Shown one piece after another: positions 17,514 through 26,253 of a stretch of 64,000 nt of DNA (the stretch's first letter is position 1; each line of letters opens with the position of its first letter). Made by a program: the position numbers and the translations under genes. The notes below the pieces were generated by a model. It was not told the origin of the DNA. It ran no database searches and saw only the letters and a program-made list of their open reading frames with translations. The stretch lies in the NCBI RefSeq assembly GCF_010993705.1, contig NZ_WOFO01000002.1:248001-312000 (forward strand), in the 5' to 3' direction. The DNA is from Cyclobacterium sp. SYSU L10401 (GTDB lineage Bacteria > Bacteroidota > Bacteroidia > Cytophagales > Cyclobacteriaceae).

Positions 17514-20009
17514 ATGACAAGGATAATAGTAATAGGAAACGGGATGGTAGGCTACAAGTTTTGCGAGAAACTGTTAGCTGCCTCTTCCCATGGGGACTTT
17601 CAAATCACGGTATTCGGAGAAGAACCATGGCCGGCTTACGACAGGGTTCATTTAAGTACCTATTTTTCCGGGTCCAAGGTAGATGACTTGAGTATGGCTC
17701 CTCGCACCTGGTATCAGGAAAAGGGGATTGAGCTGCGGACCAATGAACTCATTGTAGCCATCGACCGGGAACAAAAAAAGGTGATCAGCCATTCGGGTAC
17801 AGCCAGGCACTATGACAAGCTGGTGCTGGCCACAGGTTCGGCTGCATTTGTCCCTCCCATCAGAGGTGTAGAAAAGAAGGGGGTTTTCGTATACCGGACC
17901 ATTGAAGACCTGGATGCTATTATGGCCTTTGGAAAAACGGCCAGATCTGCGGCAGTTATTGGAGGAGGTCTACTTGGACTGGAAGCAGCCAAAGCCGTCA
18001 TGGACATGGGACTAGACACCCATGTTATTGAATTTACCCCAAAATTAATGCCGCGGCAATTGGATGAGGCCGGTTCTGCCATCCTGAAATCAAAACTGGA
18101 GGACCTGGGCATTTCCATCCACCTGAGCAAAAATACGACAACAATCCATGGAAACGGAAAACTTACCGGTCTGGAATTTGCGGACGGATCCGATTTATCC
18201 GTAGACATGCTGGTCATTTCTGCCGGCATCAAACCCCGTGATGAGCTGGCCAAAACCTGTGGATTGTCCACCGCTCCCCGTGGTGGAATCATCGTCAACG
18301 AATCTCTTCAAACCGAAGATGATCCCGACATTTTTGCCATTGGAGAGGCGGCCTCCTGTCAAAACATGATATATGGTCTGGTAGCTCCGGGTTATGAAAT
18401 GGCCAGCCAGGTAGTCAACCAGCTTTGTGGTAAAGCATCCAAACCATTCCTGGGTTTTGACATGTCTACCAAACTGAAACTTCTAGGCGTGGATGTGGCC
18501 AGCTTCGGCGATCCTTTCGGAGAAACCGAATCCACCAAAGCCATCGTTTATGAAAACAAAAATTCCGGCATATACAAAAGAATCAATGTCTCAAAAGATG
18601 GTAAACGACTTTTAGGTGGCCTGTTGGTGGGAGATGCAACAGCCTACGGCATGCTGTTGCAAATGACCCAAAACCAGCTGCCCTTGCCTCCAAAGCCGGA
18701 AGACCTGATCCTTGGCAACAGGGATGGGCAAGCCACTGAGGGAGCAGGGTTCAAAAGCCTTCCTGCCGAGGTGCAAATATGCTCTTGCGAAAACGTCACC
18801 AAAGGAGATATCTGTCAACTTATCGAAAACGAGGGTCTTGGCAGTTTGGACGAAATCAAGTCCTGCTGTAAAGCCGGAACAGGTTGTGGTGGCTGTGTTC
18901 CAATGGTCAATGATTTGCTTAAACACCAACTCAAAGCCCTTGGAAAGCAGGTCAAAAATAACCTTTGTGAACATTTTGATTATTCCCGTCAGGAACTTAT
19001 GGATTTGGTAAAAATAAAAGACATCCGAAGCTACGATGAACTGATAGATCAATTTGGAAAAGGAGACGGCTGCGAGATATGCAAACCTGCGGTTGCATCC
19101 ATCCTTGCCAGTACCTGGAACGAATTGATTACCAGGCAGGACACCATCCAGGACACCAATGACCGGTACCTGGCCAATATTCAAAAAGGCGGCACCTATT
19201 CTGTAGTGCCCAGGATACCCGGAGGAGAGATCACACCGGAAAAACTGATCGTCATTGGTCAGGTAGCCAAAAAATACGGCCTATACACCAAAGTTACCGG
19301 TGGACAACGGATAGACATGTTTGGTGCAAGGGTGGACCAGCTTCCTGACATTTGGGAGGAGCTGATCGATGCCGGATTTGAAAGTGGTCATGCCTATGGC
19401 AAATCGCTGAGAACGGTAAAAAGCTGTGTGGGATCTACCTGGTGCCGCTACGGTGTACAGGATGCAGTTTCTTTCGCCATTCAGGTAGAAGAAAGGTACC
19501 GGGGTCTGCGATCTCCCCACAAATTAAAGGGGGCTGTATCCGGTTGTATTCGAGAATGTGCCGAAGCCCAAAGCAAGGACTTTGGCCTTATCGCCACGGA
19601 GAAAGGCTGGAACCTTTATGTCTGTGGCAATGGGGGTTCCAAACCTCAACATGCCCAACTCCTTGTCAATGATGTAGATAGGGAAACTGTTTTGAAATAC
19701 ATCGACCGCTTTCTGATGTTTTATATCCGGACCGCAGAACCATTGAACAGAACGGCCACCTGGCTGAACAAACTGGAAGGGGGGGTGGATTATCTTCGTG
19801 ATGTGGTGGTGAATGACACACTGGGAATTGGGGAAACATTGGAAAAAGAGATGGAATTTATGATACAAACTTATGCCTGCGAATGGAAGGAAGTAGTCAA
19901 TAATCCCCAACTCAGAGCCAAATTCAAACATTTCGTTAACGATGACGGTGGAGACCCTTCCGTAGCCTTTCAGGAAATGCGTGGGCAAAAAATCCCGGCA
20001 TCCTGGTGA
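17514..20009 (+). CDS. nirB: Nitrite reductase [NAD(P)H] large subunit NirB
   Basis: This 831-residue cytoplasmic enzyme reduces nitrite to ammonium. Residues 1-300 form the FAD/NAD oxidoreductase (RIIVIGNGMVGYKFCEKLL; AAVIGGGLLGLEAAKAV). A BFD [2Fe-2S] domain has Cys423, Cys425, Cys458 and Cys461, and a second BFD-like region around residues 482-530 ends in GDGCEICKP. The sirohaem part has the half-domain GGQRIDMFGARVDQLPDIW and the cluster ligands Cys638, Cys644, Cys678 and Cys682. The length is normal for the family. The NirD gene follows after 51 bp. The promoter region carries NarL-like boxes. Confidence 0.95.
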   Translation: MTRIIVIGNGMVGYKFCEKLLAASSHGDFQITVFGEEPWPAYDRVHLSTYFSGSKVDDLSMAPRTWYQEKGIELRTNELIVAIDREQKKVISHSGTARHYDKLVLATGSAAFVPPIRGVEKKGVFVYRTIEDLDAIMAFGKTARSAAVIGGGLLGLEAAKAVMDMGLDTHVIEFTPKLMPRQLDEAGSAILKSKLEDLGISIHLSKNTTTIHGNGKLTGLEFADGSDLSVDMLVISAGIKPRDELAKTCGLSTAPRGGIIVNESLQTEDDPDIFAIGEAASCQNMIYGLVAPGYEMASQVVNQLCGKASKPFLGFDMSTKLKLLGVDVASFGDPFGETESTKAIVYENKNSGIYKRINVSKDGKRLLGGLLVGDATAYGMLLQMTQNQLPLPPKPEDLILGNRDGQATEGAGFKSLPAEVQICSCENVTKGDICQLIENEGLGSLDEIKSCCKAGTGCGGCVPMVNDLLKHQLKALGKQVKNNLCEHFDYSRQELMDLVKIKDIRSYDELIDQFGKGDGCEICKPAVASILASTWNELITRQDTIQDTNDRYLANIQKGGTYSVVPRIPGGEITPEKLIVIGQVAKKYGLYTKVTGGQRIDMFGARVDQLPDIWEELIDAGFESGHAYGKSLRTVKSCVGSTWCRYGVQDAVSFAIQVEERYRGLRSPHKLKGAVSGCIRECAEAQSKDFGLIATEKGWNLYVCGNGGSKPQHAQLLVNDVDRETVLKYIDRFLMFYIRTAEPLNRTATWLNKLEGGVDYLRDVVVNDTLGIGETLEKEMEFMIQTYACEWKEVVNNPQLRAKFKHFVNDDGGDPSVAFQEMRGQKIPASW

Positions 20010-20060
20010 TAGCTTCAGCACAATCCATTAATATACATCATCAACCTTTAGTTTTATATC

Positions 20061-20438
20061 ATGTCAGCAAATTTGGAAAAATACCAAACGGCAGCTACGT
20101 CCCGGATCACTACCTGGTTTAAAGCTGCCCCTGTAAGCGCACTTCCGGAAAACGGAGGTGCCTGTATCAAATACAAAGACCTGCAAATTGCCATTTACAA
20201 ATTCAGCCGAAGGAATGAATGGTATGCCTGTCAGAACCTGTGCCCCCACAAGATGCAAATGGCATTGTCCCGGGGGATGATTGGTTCTCAAGGAGACGAA
20301 CCCAAAGTAGCCTGTCCCTTTCATAAAAAAACCTTTTCCCTGAAATCGGGAAAAAACCTCAATGGAGATACCTGTAGCATAGACACCTACCCTGTCAAGG
20401 TGGAGGACGGTTTTGTGTACGTAGGCTTCGAGGATTGA
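20061..20438 (+). CDS. nirD: Nitrite reductase small subunit NirD, Rieske type
   Basis: This 125-residue partner subunit of NirB has a Rieske fold. A full pair of Rieske motifs is present, CPH in NLCPHKMQ and CPFH in VACPFHKKTF, so it can bind a [2Fe-2S] cluster, whereas some enterobacterial NirD proteins have lost ligands. The C-terminal strand TYPVKVEDGFVYVGF is typical. It is the last gene of the nirBD unit and is followed within 30 bp by a clear intrinsic terminator. Confidence 0.93.
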   Translation: MSANLEKYQTAATSRITTWFKAAPVSALPENGGACIKYKDLQIAIYKFSRRNEWYACQNLCPHKMQMALSRGMIGSQGDEPKVACPFHKKTFSLKSGKNLNGDTCSIDTYPVKVEDGFVYVGFED

Positions 20439-20467
20439 TACCTTAACATCGGGTTGATTTGATCGGG

Positions 20468-20501
20468 AGCAGGGTTTGATGGACAAACCCTGCTTTTTTT
20501 T
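20468..20501 (+). terminator. Intrinsic terminator after nirBD
   Basis: An 11-bp perfect stem, AGCAGGGTTTG (20468-20478) and CAAACCCTGCT (20484-20494), with a 5-base loop is followed by eight T residues. It separates nirBD from the sensor kinase gene, which therefore needs its own promoter. Confidence 0.9.
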
Positions 20502-20542
20502 ATTTTCCTTCCCCATCACTTAGTGGGAATTTTAAGTGGTTT

Positions 20543-20549
20543 TACGTAT
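20543..20549 (+). promoter_or_regulatory. NarL-like box upstream of the sensor kinase gene
   Basis: TACGTAT lies 21 bp before the kinase ATG, in the context GTTTTACGTATTTTTAAG, which shares TTTTACGTATTTTTA with the other two control regions. Only one box is intact; 10 bp further the second copy is degenerate. This suggests autoregulation of the two-component system. Overlap with the likely promoter or leader could also mean repression. Confidence 0.45.
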
Positions 20550-20569
20550 TTTTAAGCAGCCGATATCGC

Positions 20570-22393
20570 ATGGAAAATCAAAATTTATCCGAAAAACCAA
20601 CATTTGAAAAACTGGGCAGGTATTACCTGGTAGCCCTTTGTGCCATCGCCATTAGCATCATCGTTAGTCAGGTTCTGGTTCAGAAGTTTATCAGTGAGCA
20701 AAAGAATGACTCCAGAGTAGTCAACCTTTCGGGCAGGCAACGCATGCTGAGTCAAAGGATAAGTAAATGTGCCCTTTTATTAAAGGACAGTAGTGCTAGT
20801 GCTTCCTCAGGAAGGGAGGCTATTTTGAAAGAACTTGACCTGGCGCTGCAGGAGTGGAATGAAACTCACCAGGCGCTGCAAACGGGAAATGATGCGTTGG
20901 AAATCAATGGTAAAAACAGCAAGAAAGTTGAAGCCCTGTTTCGGGACATCGAACCTGACCATCAGCTCATGGCCCAGGCTGCTTCAAACATAGTAAATAA
21001 GCTTCGGCAGGACATCAACCTTCCTGCAGAGCATTTAAGAAGCGATATCCAAACCATCATTACCAGGGAATCGGCATTTTTGAAAGGCATGGATCTCATT
21101 GTATTCCAATATGACCATGAAGCCAAGTCTAAAGTAATGAACCTGAGGAACATTGAATTATTCCTGTTGGTGATTTCATTGGGTGTCATTATTTTTGAAA
21201 TATTTTTCGTTTTCATTCCTTCGGCCAAAACCATCAGGCAAACTTTTATGAAGCTGCTCAGGTCACAGCAGAAATCAAAAAAGATGACCCTGGAATTGAG
21301 TGCCTTGTACAGTTCTCTGGAACAAGCCTATCAGGACCTACTCGAAGTAGATGTCAAAGTGGATGATTTCACCATTTATGCCAGGTGTGGAGCAGCAGGA
21401 GATTTCCGGGATTTTTCAGACCAATTTATTTCCCTGATGGAATTTGAAGCCTTTCGCCCCAAAAACCTGTTTGAATGGCTGCAAGATCAGGGATACGATG
21501 CGCAGTACCTGGAAAATATCAAAGGCATGGTTAATAGAGGTGATGCCTGGAATGGGGAAATAAAGGTAGTCAATGAAACCGGAGATTTTGTATGGCTAAA
21601 AGTGAATCTGATCCCAACTCAAAATGAATTGGGCCAAACAGATAGCATTCTTATGGTCAGCACTAACGAAACGGAGAAAAAGGAAGCAGAAGCCATTTCC
21701 CGGGAGATCAACAGGGAAAGGATAGAGAAAAAGGTAAAGGAGCAGCAATTCCGCTCAGCGCTGATATTGGAAGGGCAGGAAGAAGAAAGAAAGCGAATTT
21801 CCAGAGACATGCATGATGGCATTGGGCAGTTGCTCTCGGGCATGAAGTTCAATTTGGAAGGGATCCATTCCGTCAGTTCAGATTTCGAAAAAGACAAACT
21901 GCAAACGGCGAAAGACCTGCTCAAAAACATCATCAGGGAAGTGCGGAGGATTTCCTTTAACCTTACTCCCAATGCCCTTTCAGATTACGGGATTGTTCCT
22001 GTACTGAATAAATTTGCCCGGGAAATTACCAAAATTTCGGACCTGGAAGTAGTATTTGAGAATAAAACAGGTTTTCTGAGCAGGCTGGAAGGAAAAGTAG
22101 AAAACAACCTTTACCGGATTTGTCAGGAAGCCGTAAACAATGCCATCAAGTATTCTGCAGCCAGGGAGGTGAAAATCACCCTCTCCCACAATTCACAGAC
22201 CCTGCATTTGGAAATTGAAGACAATGGAAAAGGCTTTGACATCAAAAAACTGGAAGATAAAGGCCACTTTTCTGCCTCAGGGCATGGATTATTCAACATC
22301 CGGGAAAGGGCCAATTTCATCAATGGCCAATGTGACATACGAACAGCACCGGGAAAAGGCACCAGTATCAGTATCAGTGTGCCCTTAGATTAA
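20570..22393 (+). CDS. Nitrate-sensing histidine kinase (PilJ/NarX-like sensor, PAS, HisKA_3)
   Basis: This 607-residue inner-membrane kinase has helix 1 at residues 18-41, a periplasmic sensor to about 195 and helix 2 at about 200-222. The sensor opens with VVNLSGRQRMLSQRISK (50-66), which matches the type IV pilus PilJ-type N-terminal domain and resembles the P-box (nitrate-binding segment) of NarX/NarQ. A PAS-like domain covers about 270-375, followed by coiled coil. The dimerisation domain has the phosphoacceptor His415 in SRDMHDGIGQLLSG, and the HATPase domain carries N-box NLYRICQEAVNNAIKY and IEDNGKGFD. Its partner regulator gene starts 18 bp downstream. Nitrate is the inferred ligand, from the motif and genomic setting. 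Confidence 0.88.
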   Translation: MENQNLSEKPTFEKLGRYYLVALCAIAISIIVSQVLVQKFISEQKNDSRVVNLSGRQRMLSQRISKCALLLKDSSASASSGREAILKELDLALQEWNETHQALQTGNDALEINGKNSKKVEALFRDIEPDHQLMAQAASNIVNKLRQDINLPAEHLRSDIQTIITRESAFLKGMDLIVFQYDHEAKSKVMNLRNIELFLLVISLGVIIFEIFFVFIPSAKTIRQTFMKLLRSQQKSKKMTLELSALYSSLEQAYQDLLEVDVKVDDFTIYARCGAAGDFRDFSDQFISLMEFEAFRPKNLFEWLQDQGYDAQYLENIKGMVNRGDAWNGEIKVVNETGDFVWLKVNLIPTQNELGQTDSILMVSTNETEKKEAEAISREINRERIEKKVKEQQFRSALILEGQEEERKRISRDMHDGIGQLLSGMKFNLEGIHSVSSDFEKDKLQTAKDLLKNIIREVRRISFNLTPNALSDYGIVPVLNKFAREITKISDLEVVFENKTGFLSRLEGKVENNLYRICQEAVNNAIKYSAAREVKITLSHNSQTLHLEIEDNGKGFDIKKLEDKGHFSASGHGLFNIRERANFINGQCDIRTAPGKGTSISISVPLD

Positions 22394-22411
22394 CCGATTG
22401 AAAAAAGCATT

Positions 22412-23092
22412 ATGGAAAAAATAAAAGTAGTTTTAGCTGATGACCACGTGGTCGTACGAAACGGCATCAAAAATCTATTGGAAAATGAAGGGGATATAAC
22501 AGTGGTCGGGGAAGCTTCCAATGGAGAGGAAGCCCTGGCAGCGGTTGAAAAACTCAAGCCGGACTTATTGATCATCGATATCCGGATGCCGGTTATGAAT
22601 GGATTGGAGGCCACAAAAATACTTTCCAAAAATCCGGGTTCCACCAGATCCCTGATCCTTTCCATGCACGATGATGAGGATTATATTCTGCAATCCGTCG
22701 ATAGTGGTGCTGCCGGCTACCTGCTCAAGGACACCAGTAAAGATGAGTTTCTTAAAGCCATCAAAACCATCCATCAGGGGGGAAAGTATTTTAGCGGGGA
22801 CATCAGTCAGGTTTTGGTCAACAGCTACCTGAATGTCAAAGACAGAAAAATCGTTCAACCGATGGGAACTGCCAAACGATACGAAATCACCAAACGGGAA
22901 AAACAAATACTTAGAATGATAGCAGATGGTATGGGCAACAAAGAAATCGCTGAACAATTGGGCAAAAGTATCCGGACCATTGAAACCCACCGGTTTAATA
23001 TCATGAAAAAACTCAAGGTCAGCAATGTGGTGGAGCTACTTAAAAAGATCGAGGAAGAACCTGGATTGAAAGATCATATCGAGAACGCCTAA
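22412..23092 (+). CDS. NarL/FixJ-type response regulator
   Basis: This 226-residue transcription regulator has a receiver domain at 1-120 with acidic pocket Asp10/Asp11 and phosphoacceptor Asp56 (IIDIRMPVMNG), then a LuxR-type helix-turn-helix at about 155-218 (TKREKQILRMIADGMGNKEI and SIRTIETHRFNIMKKL). It follows the HisKA_3 kinase gene after 18 bp, the standard pairing. It probably binds the TACGTAT boxes upstream of the transporter operon, of cobA/nirBD and of its own operon. It is convergent with the next gene (9 bp apart). Confidence 0.92.
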   Translation: MEKIKVVLADDHVVVRNGIKNLLENEGDITVVGEASNGEEALAAVEKLKPDLLIIDIRMPVMNGLEATKILSKNPGSTRSLILSMHDDEDYILQSVDSGAAGYLLKDTSKDEFLKAIKTIHQGGKYFSGDISQVLVNSYLNVKDRKIVQPMGTAKRYEITKREKQILRMIADGMGNKEIAEQLGKSIRTIETHRFNIMKKLKVSNVVELLKKIEEEPGLKDHIENA

Positions 23093-23101
23093 GCCATGCT
23101 T

Positions 23102-24430
23102 TCAAGGATCAAGTGAAGTGCCCTTAGAAAGGCTCCTTTGGTTTTCATAATCCCGGTAAACAATGTTTACTATGGCTATGGCCAATAAACCATATTCCAA
23201 GCCAGTGATCCATAAATTCTCCTGAAACGCCGGCTGAGCATAGGCATGATAGGATAAAAACACCAAACCAGTCCAAACCACAAAGCTGCGATTAGCCGTC
23301 AGCACGCTAATACCCAAAGCTGGAATCAGGTACCAGGGATGAACTGTGGTCTGTAGCAATAAAAAGACGAGGTACATCCATACCATTTTCGAAACCAGGG
23401 CTTCCCTGGTAAAATTCCGCTGGTACAAGCCCATTCCCAGCAAAATGAGGGCTGCAACCCCCTGCAGAGCAGGTCCTACATAAGCGATGGGATTATAGCT
23501 GACAAATAGTACCGCAATTTCTCTGACCAGGTAATAAATAGAAGCGTTGAACTCAAATTTACTTTGGTAAAGCCGAAAGCTCTGGTAGAAATGCTCTGCC
23601 CCATCCAGCAATACAATCGGGCTTAAAAAAAGAAGCACAAAAAAGCCGGCAGTCAGGGTGAATTTCCAAAATTTTCTATGGTCCCAGAAACGGATCCATA
23701 CGGGTGCCAGGATAAGGGGGTTAAGCTTTACACCGATGGCCAGGGCCCAACTCAGGCCTGTTCCCAAGGCATTGTTCTTGCTGTAAAAGTAAATCGCAAG
23801 CAACAATCCCATCAAAACAAGTCCCTCAAAATGCAGGTTCCCTGTCAGTTCCATGATGACCAATGGATTAAAGGCATACCAGGAAATATGGTGAGCCGGC
23901 TTGCGCCATAGAAAAAGCAACTTTTGAAGTAACCACAAGTTAATCCCTTCCACCAACAACAAACAAATACGCAAAACCAGGACATTGAGGAAAATATGCT
24001 CTCCTGCCATGGCGGCCAGCCAGAAAAAAAGCTGATGCAATGGAGGATAAAGGGAGTAATATCCAGGGGAATTCATCTTTTCCAGTAAGGCAGCCCAGTA
24101 GGCATTATCCGGAAGACCCTGGAGTGAATCCGGCAATTCCAGGTAGGGATTGATACCTCTCAGCAACAATTGGCCATCAAAGAGGTAGCGGTAAAAATCA
24201 TCTGAAAGTCCTGGCATGGACCCCAGCAACAGCAACCTTAAGCCCATCGCCAACACCAGCACCAGTACTGGTGAAAATCCTGTGTTTTTATGAAGCTTAA
24301 CAAAAAAAAGGTAAGCAATAAAAGCTATACCATAAAACCCCAACAACTCCGGAAAAGCGGTTCTGGGAATCCAATAGCCCATGCCCAGCAAGCCAAACGT
24401 GATCCCGATCAAACATAGAATGGCTTTCAA
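23102..24430 (-). CDS. Polytopic membrane glycosyltransferase, GT87/mannosyltransferase-like
   Basis: This 442-residue integral membrane protein has about 10-12 helices. The luminal/periplasmic motif PGLSDDFYRYLFDGQLLLRG near residues 74-93 contains the acidic pair used by GT-C enzymes that take sugars from polyprenyl phosphates, and GINPYLELP and YYSLYPPLHQLFFW are typical of the GT87-like branch. The only usable start is TTG at 24428-24430, 11 bp after the lipoprotein stop; the next ATG (residue 17) would cut the first helix. It is the last gene of the redox/glycosyltransferase cluster. It likely acts with the GT2 at 25397, which could supply the polyprenyl-linked sugar. Confidence 0.78.
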   Translation of the reverse strand: MKAILCLIGITFGLLGMGYWIPRTAFPELLGFYGIAFIAYLFFVKLHKNTGFSPVLVLVLAMGLRLLLLGSMPGLSDDFYRYLFDGQLLLRGINPYLELPDSLQGLPDNAYWAALLEKMNSPGYYSLYPPLHQLFFWLAAMAGEHIFLNVLVLRICLLLVEGINLWLLQKLLFLWRKPAHHISWYAFNPLVIMELTGNLHFEGLVLMGLLLAIYFYSKNNALGTGLSWALAIGVKLNPLILAPVWIRFWDHRKFWKFTLTAGFFVLLFLSPIVLLDGAEHFYQSFRLYQSKFEFNASIYYLVREIAVLFVSYNPIAYVGPALQGVAALILLGMGLYQRNFTREALVSKMVWMYLVFLLLQTTVHPWYLIPALGISVLTANRSFVVWTGLVFLSYHAYAQPAFQENLWITGLEYGLLAIAIVNIVYRDYENQRSLSKGTSLDP

Positions 24431-24441
24431 GGAGTCGGGAT

Positions 24442-25329
24442 TTATGGATTAAGATTTAATTCATCACGTAAAAATTCATCTTCCAGGGCATTTCTTGTCC
24501 AATAATCGACCACCTTCATCCCTTTGCGGGTAGCTTTGGTAATTTCCTTTTCCCCGTTTTCCAGGGTATGGGTTTCCTCCCAGGCCAGTATGGTATAGGG
24601 AAAGGCTTTTTCAAAATCAATTTTCAATTCCCTTTTTCCTGAACTATAGGTTACTTCCAGCTGCCTCCGGTTATTGCTACTATCTGTCAGACGAATAAAT
24701 GCTTCTTCGGATTCAAAGTCCTGATGGGTAAATCGCTGGTAAATCAGGGAAGGCCACATCTGTACACTTCCGGTGGGGATTTGGTTGGGGTTGATCCTGA
24801 TCAGGTTCCACAGGTCATCCTCTGCAAGGCCTGAGACGGAAAAACTCTTATCTCCCTCTTCCTCGAAATAAGAATACAACTGACCACTGTAATCCTCACC
24901 GCTATTCAGGTTTACCTGTGTAAAAGACTGTCCACACCACTCCTGAGACGAAGCAGTAAACTTGAGGCCCTGTGAGGCTTCCTTGGTAGGCGTGAAAGCA
25001 GAGAGCATCATGTGGTATGGGTAAATGCCGGTAAGAAAGTCCCGGGTTTGATTCATCTTGATGACCGAAATTTTGTCCCTCCCCGCTCCGTCAGGATCAT
25101 CCAGCTTAACCTGCTTCTTCCTGGAGAAATCCTCTGTCACAAAAATCAAAACTGCTTCTCCTTCTCTGGGTTCACCATAGCGGTATTGGGTAAGGTCATA
25201 GCTGTTAATTTCAGCCTTTCCCTGAAACCAATATTCTCCCCAGGCTTCAAAATCCACTTCTTCCCGTTCTGGCCTGGCGCAGGAAAGAGATAAGACAAGC
25301 AACGTAAGCAACCATAAACTTTTATTCAT
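24442..25329 (-). CDS. Lipoprotein of unknown function in the glycosyltransferase cluster
   Basis: This 295-residue protein has a lipoprotein signal (lipobox LSC, Cys17), counted from the ATG at 25327-25329; the preceding in-frame GTG is less likely. The mature protein starts EVDFEAWGEYWFQGKAEINS and is mostly beta strands, with a conserved-looking QFT/QRFT pattern (YQRFTHQDFESEEAFIR). I recall relatives in Bacteroidota databases carrying the name septum formation inhibitor Maf, but nothing here resembles the Maf pyrophosphatase, so that name should not be used. It sits between two glycosyltransferase genes with short gaps (11 and 67 bp), which points to an envelope glycoconjugate function. 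Confidence 0.7.
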   Translation of the reverse strand: MNKSLWLLTLLVLSLSCARPEREEVDFEAWGEYWFQGKAEINSYDLTQYRYGEPREGEAVLIFVTEDFSRKKQVKLDDPDGAGRDKISVIKMNQTRDFLTGIYPYHMMLSAFTPTKEASQGLKFTASSQEWCGQSFTQVNLNSGEDYSGQLYSYFEEEGDKSFSVSGLAEDDLWNLIRINPNQIPTGSVQMWPSLIYQRFTHQDFESEEAFIRLTDSSNNRRQLEVTYSSGKRELKIDFEKAFPYTILAWEETHTLENGEKEITKATRKGMKVVDYWTRNALEDEFLRDELNLNP

Positions 25330-25396
25330 CACCTTTCTATTTTTAGGTCAATTTAGAGAAAATAAACAACTTTATCTCATTTTTACAGGGAAGTCC

Positions 25397-26113
25397 TTAT
25401 CGGTATTTCCAAAGGGTCCACAAGATTTTATAGCCTGCCCCTACCACCCCATGTATGGTGCCACTTACTTTGGACACCCCTATTCTTTGCCGGTAATTGA
25501 CCGGAACTTCGGTATATCGCAAACCCAGTTTAACGGCCTTGATTTGCATTTCAATGGTCCATCCATAATCCTGGTCCTGCATCTCCAATTGCTTCAATTC
25601 ATTCCATCGGATAGCCCTGAAAGGTCCCAAATCCGTAAATTCGGCCGAAAACATCCTTCTCATCAACCAGGTAGCCAGCCAGTTTCCAAATACCTGGGGG
25701 AAGGTCATGGAGCCCTTTTCTTTATTGCCCCTGGCCCGTGAACCGATTACCATATCATAATTCCCTGCCACCAAGACTTGAATAAGCTGGTGCATTTCTT
25801 CGGGATAATCGCTGTAATCAGCATCGAGGAAAACCACTATTTCAGGAGCAGTCTCCAGGTCGTTAAGGTATTCCATACCTTTGAGACAAGCCTTTCCATA
25901 TCCTTTTTGGGGCTCATCCAGCACAATGGCACCCGCCTCTGATGCTACCTTTCGGGTATTGTCATTGGAGTTGTTGTTGACCACTACAATATTTCTTGCA
26001 AAAGATGGAATAGCTGCGATGACTTTTCCAACTGCATTTTCTTCATTGAAGGCGGGAATGAGAACGTCAATTTGTAGTTCTGAAAAGGAATCTTGCTCAC
26101 TTTCAACGGTCAT
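25397..26113 (-). CDS. GT2 polyprenyl-phosphate glycosyltransferase
   Basis: This 238-residue GT-A enzyme resembles dolichyl-phosphate mannose synthase and dolichyl/undecaprenyl-phosphate glucosyltransferase. It has the N-terminal nucleotide-sugar motif DVLIPAFNEENAVGKVI, the glycine-rich APQKGYGKACLKGM-like loop (EPQKGYGKACLKGM), the DxD motif VVFLDADYSDYPEE near residue 97, and the acceptor-loop segment YRQRIGVSKVSGTIHG. It has no C-terminal membrane helices. It probably makes a lipid-linked monosaccharide used by the membrane glycosyltransferase encoded two genes downstream. Confidence 0.87.
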   Translation of the reverse strand: MTVESEQDSFSELQIDVLIPAFNEENAVGKVIAAIPSFARNIVVVNNNSNDNTRKVASEAGAIVLDEPQKGYGKACLKGMEYLNDLETAPEIVVFLDADYSDYPEEMHQLIQVLVAGNYDMVIGSRARGNKEKGSMTFPQVFGNWLATWLMRRMFSAEFTDLGPFRAIRWNELKQLEMQDQDYGWTIEMQIKAVKLGLRYTEVPVNYRQRIGVSKVSGTIHGVVGAGYKILWTLWKYR

Positions 26114-26253
26114 TTATTTGCAATTAAGGTCTTTTTTCATTTTTTATTAATTTTCTGGGCCAAGCTAAAAGAAGCTGATAGCAGTAATATGGTAATACAC
26201 ATACGGGTCTGGTCGCCTCTGCTTTTTGTGGTCCATAAAACATTTCAAGGGAT

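Noticed and set aside
20064-20519. 151-codon minus-strand open frame across nirD and its terminator
   Set aside because: It would read through the intrinsic terminator stem and has no known motif; nirD on the other strand is certain.
24442-25329. Maf septum-formation inhibitor name for the lipoprotein
   Set aside because: The protein has a lipobox and beta-rich body and none of the Maf nucleotide pyrophosphatase motifs.
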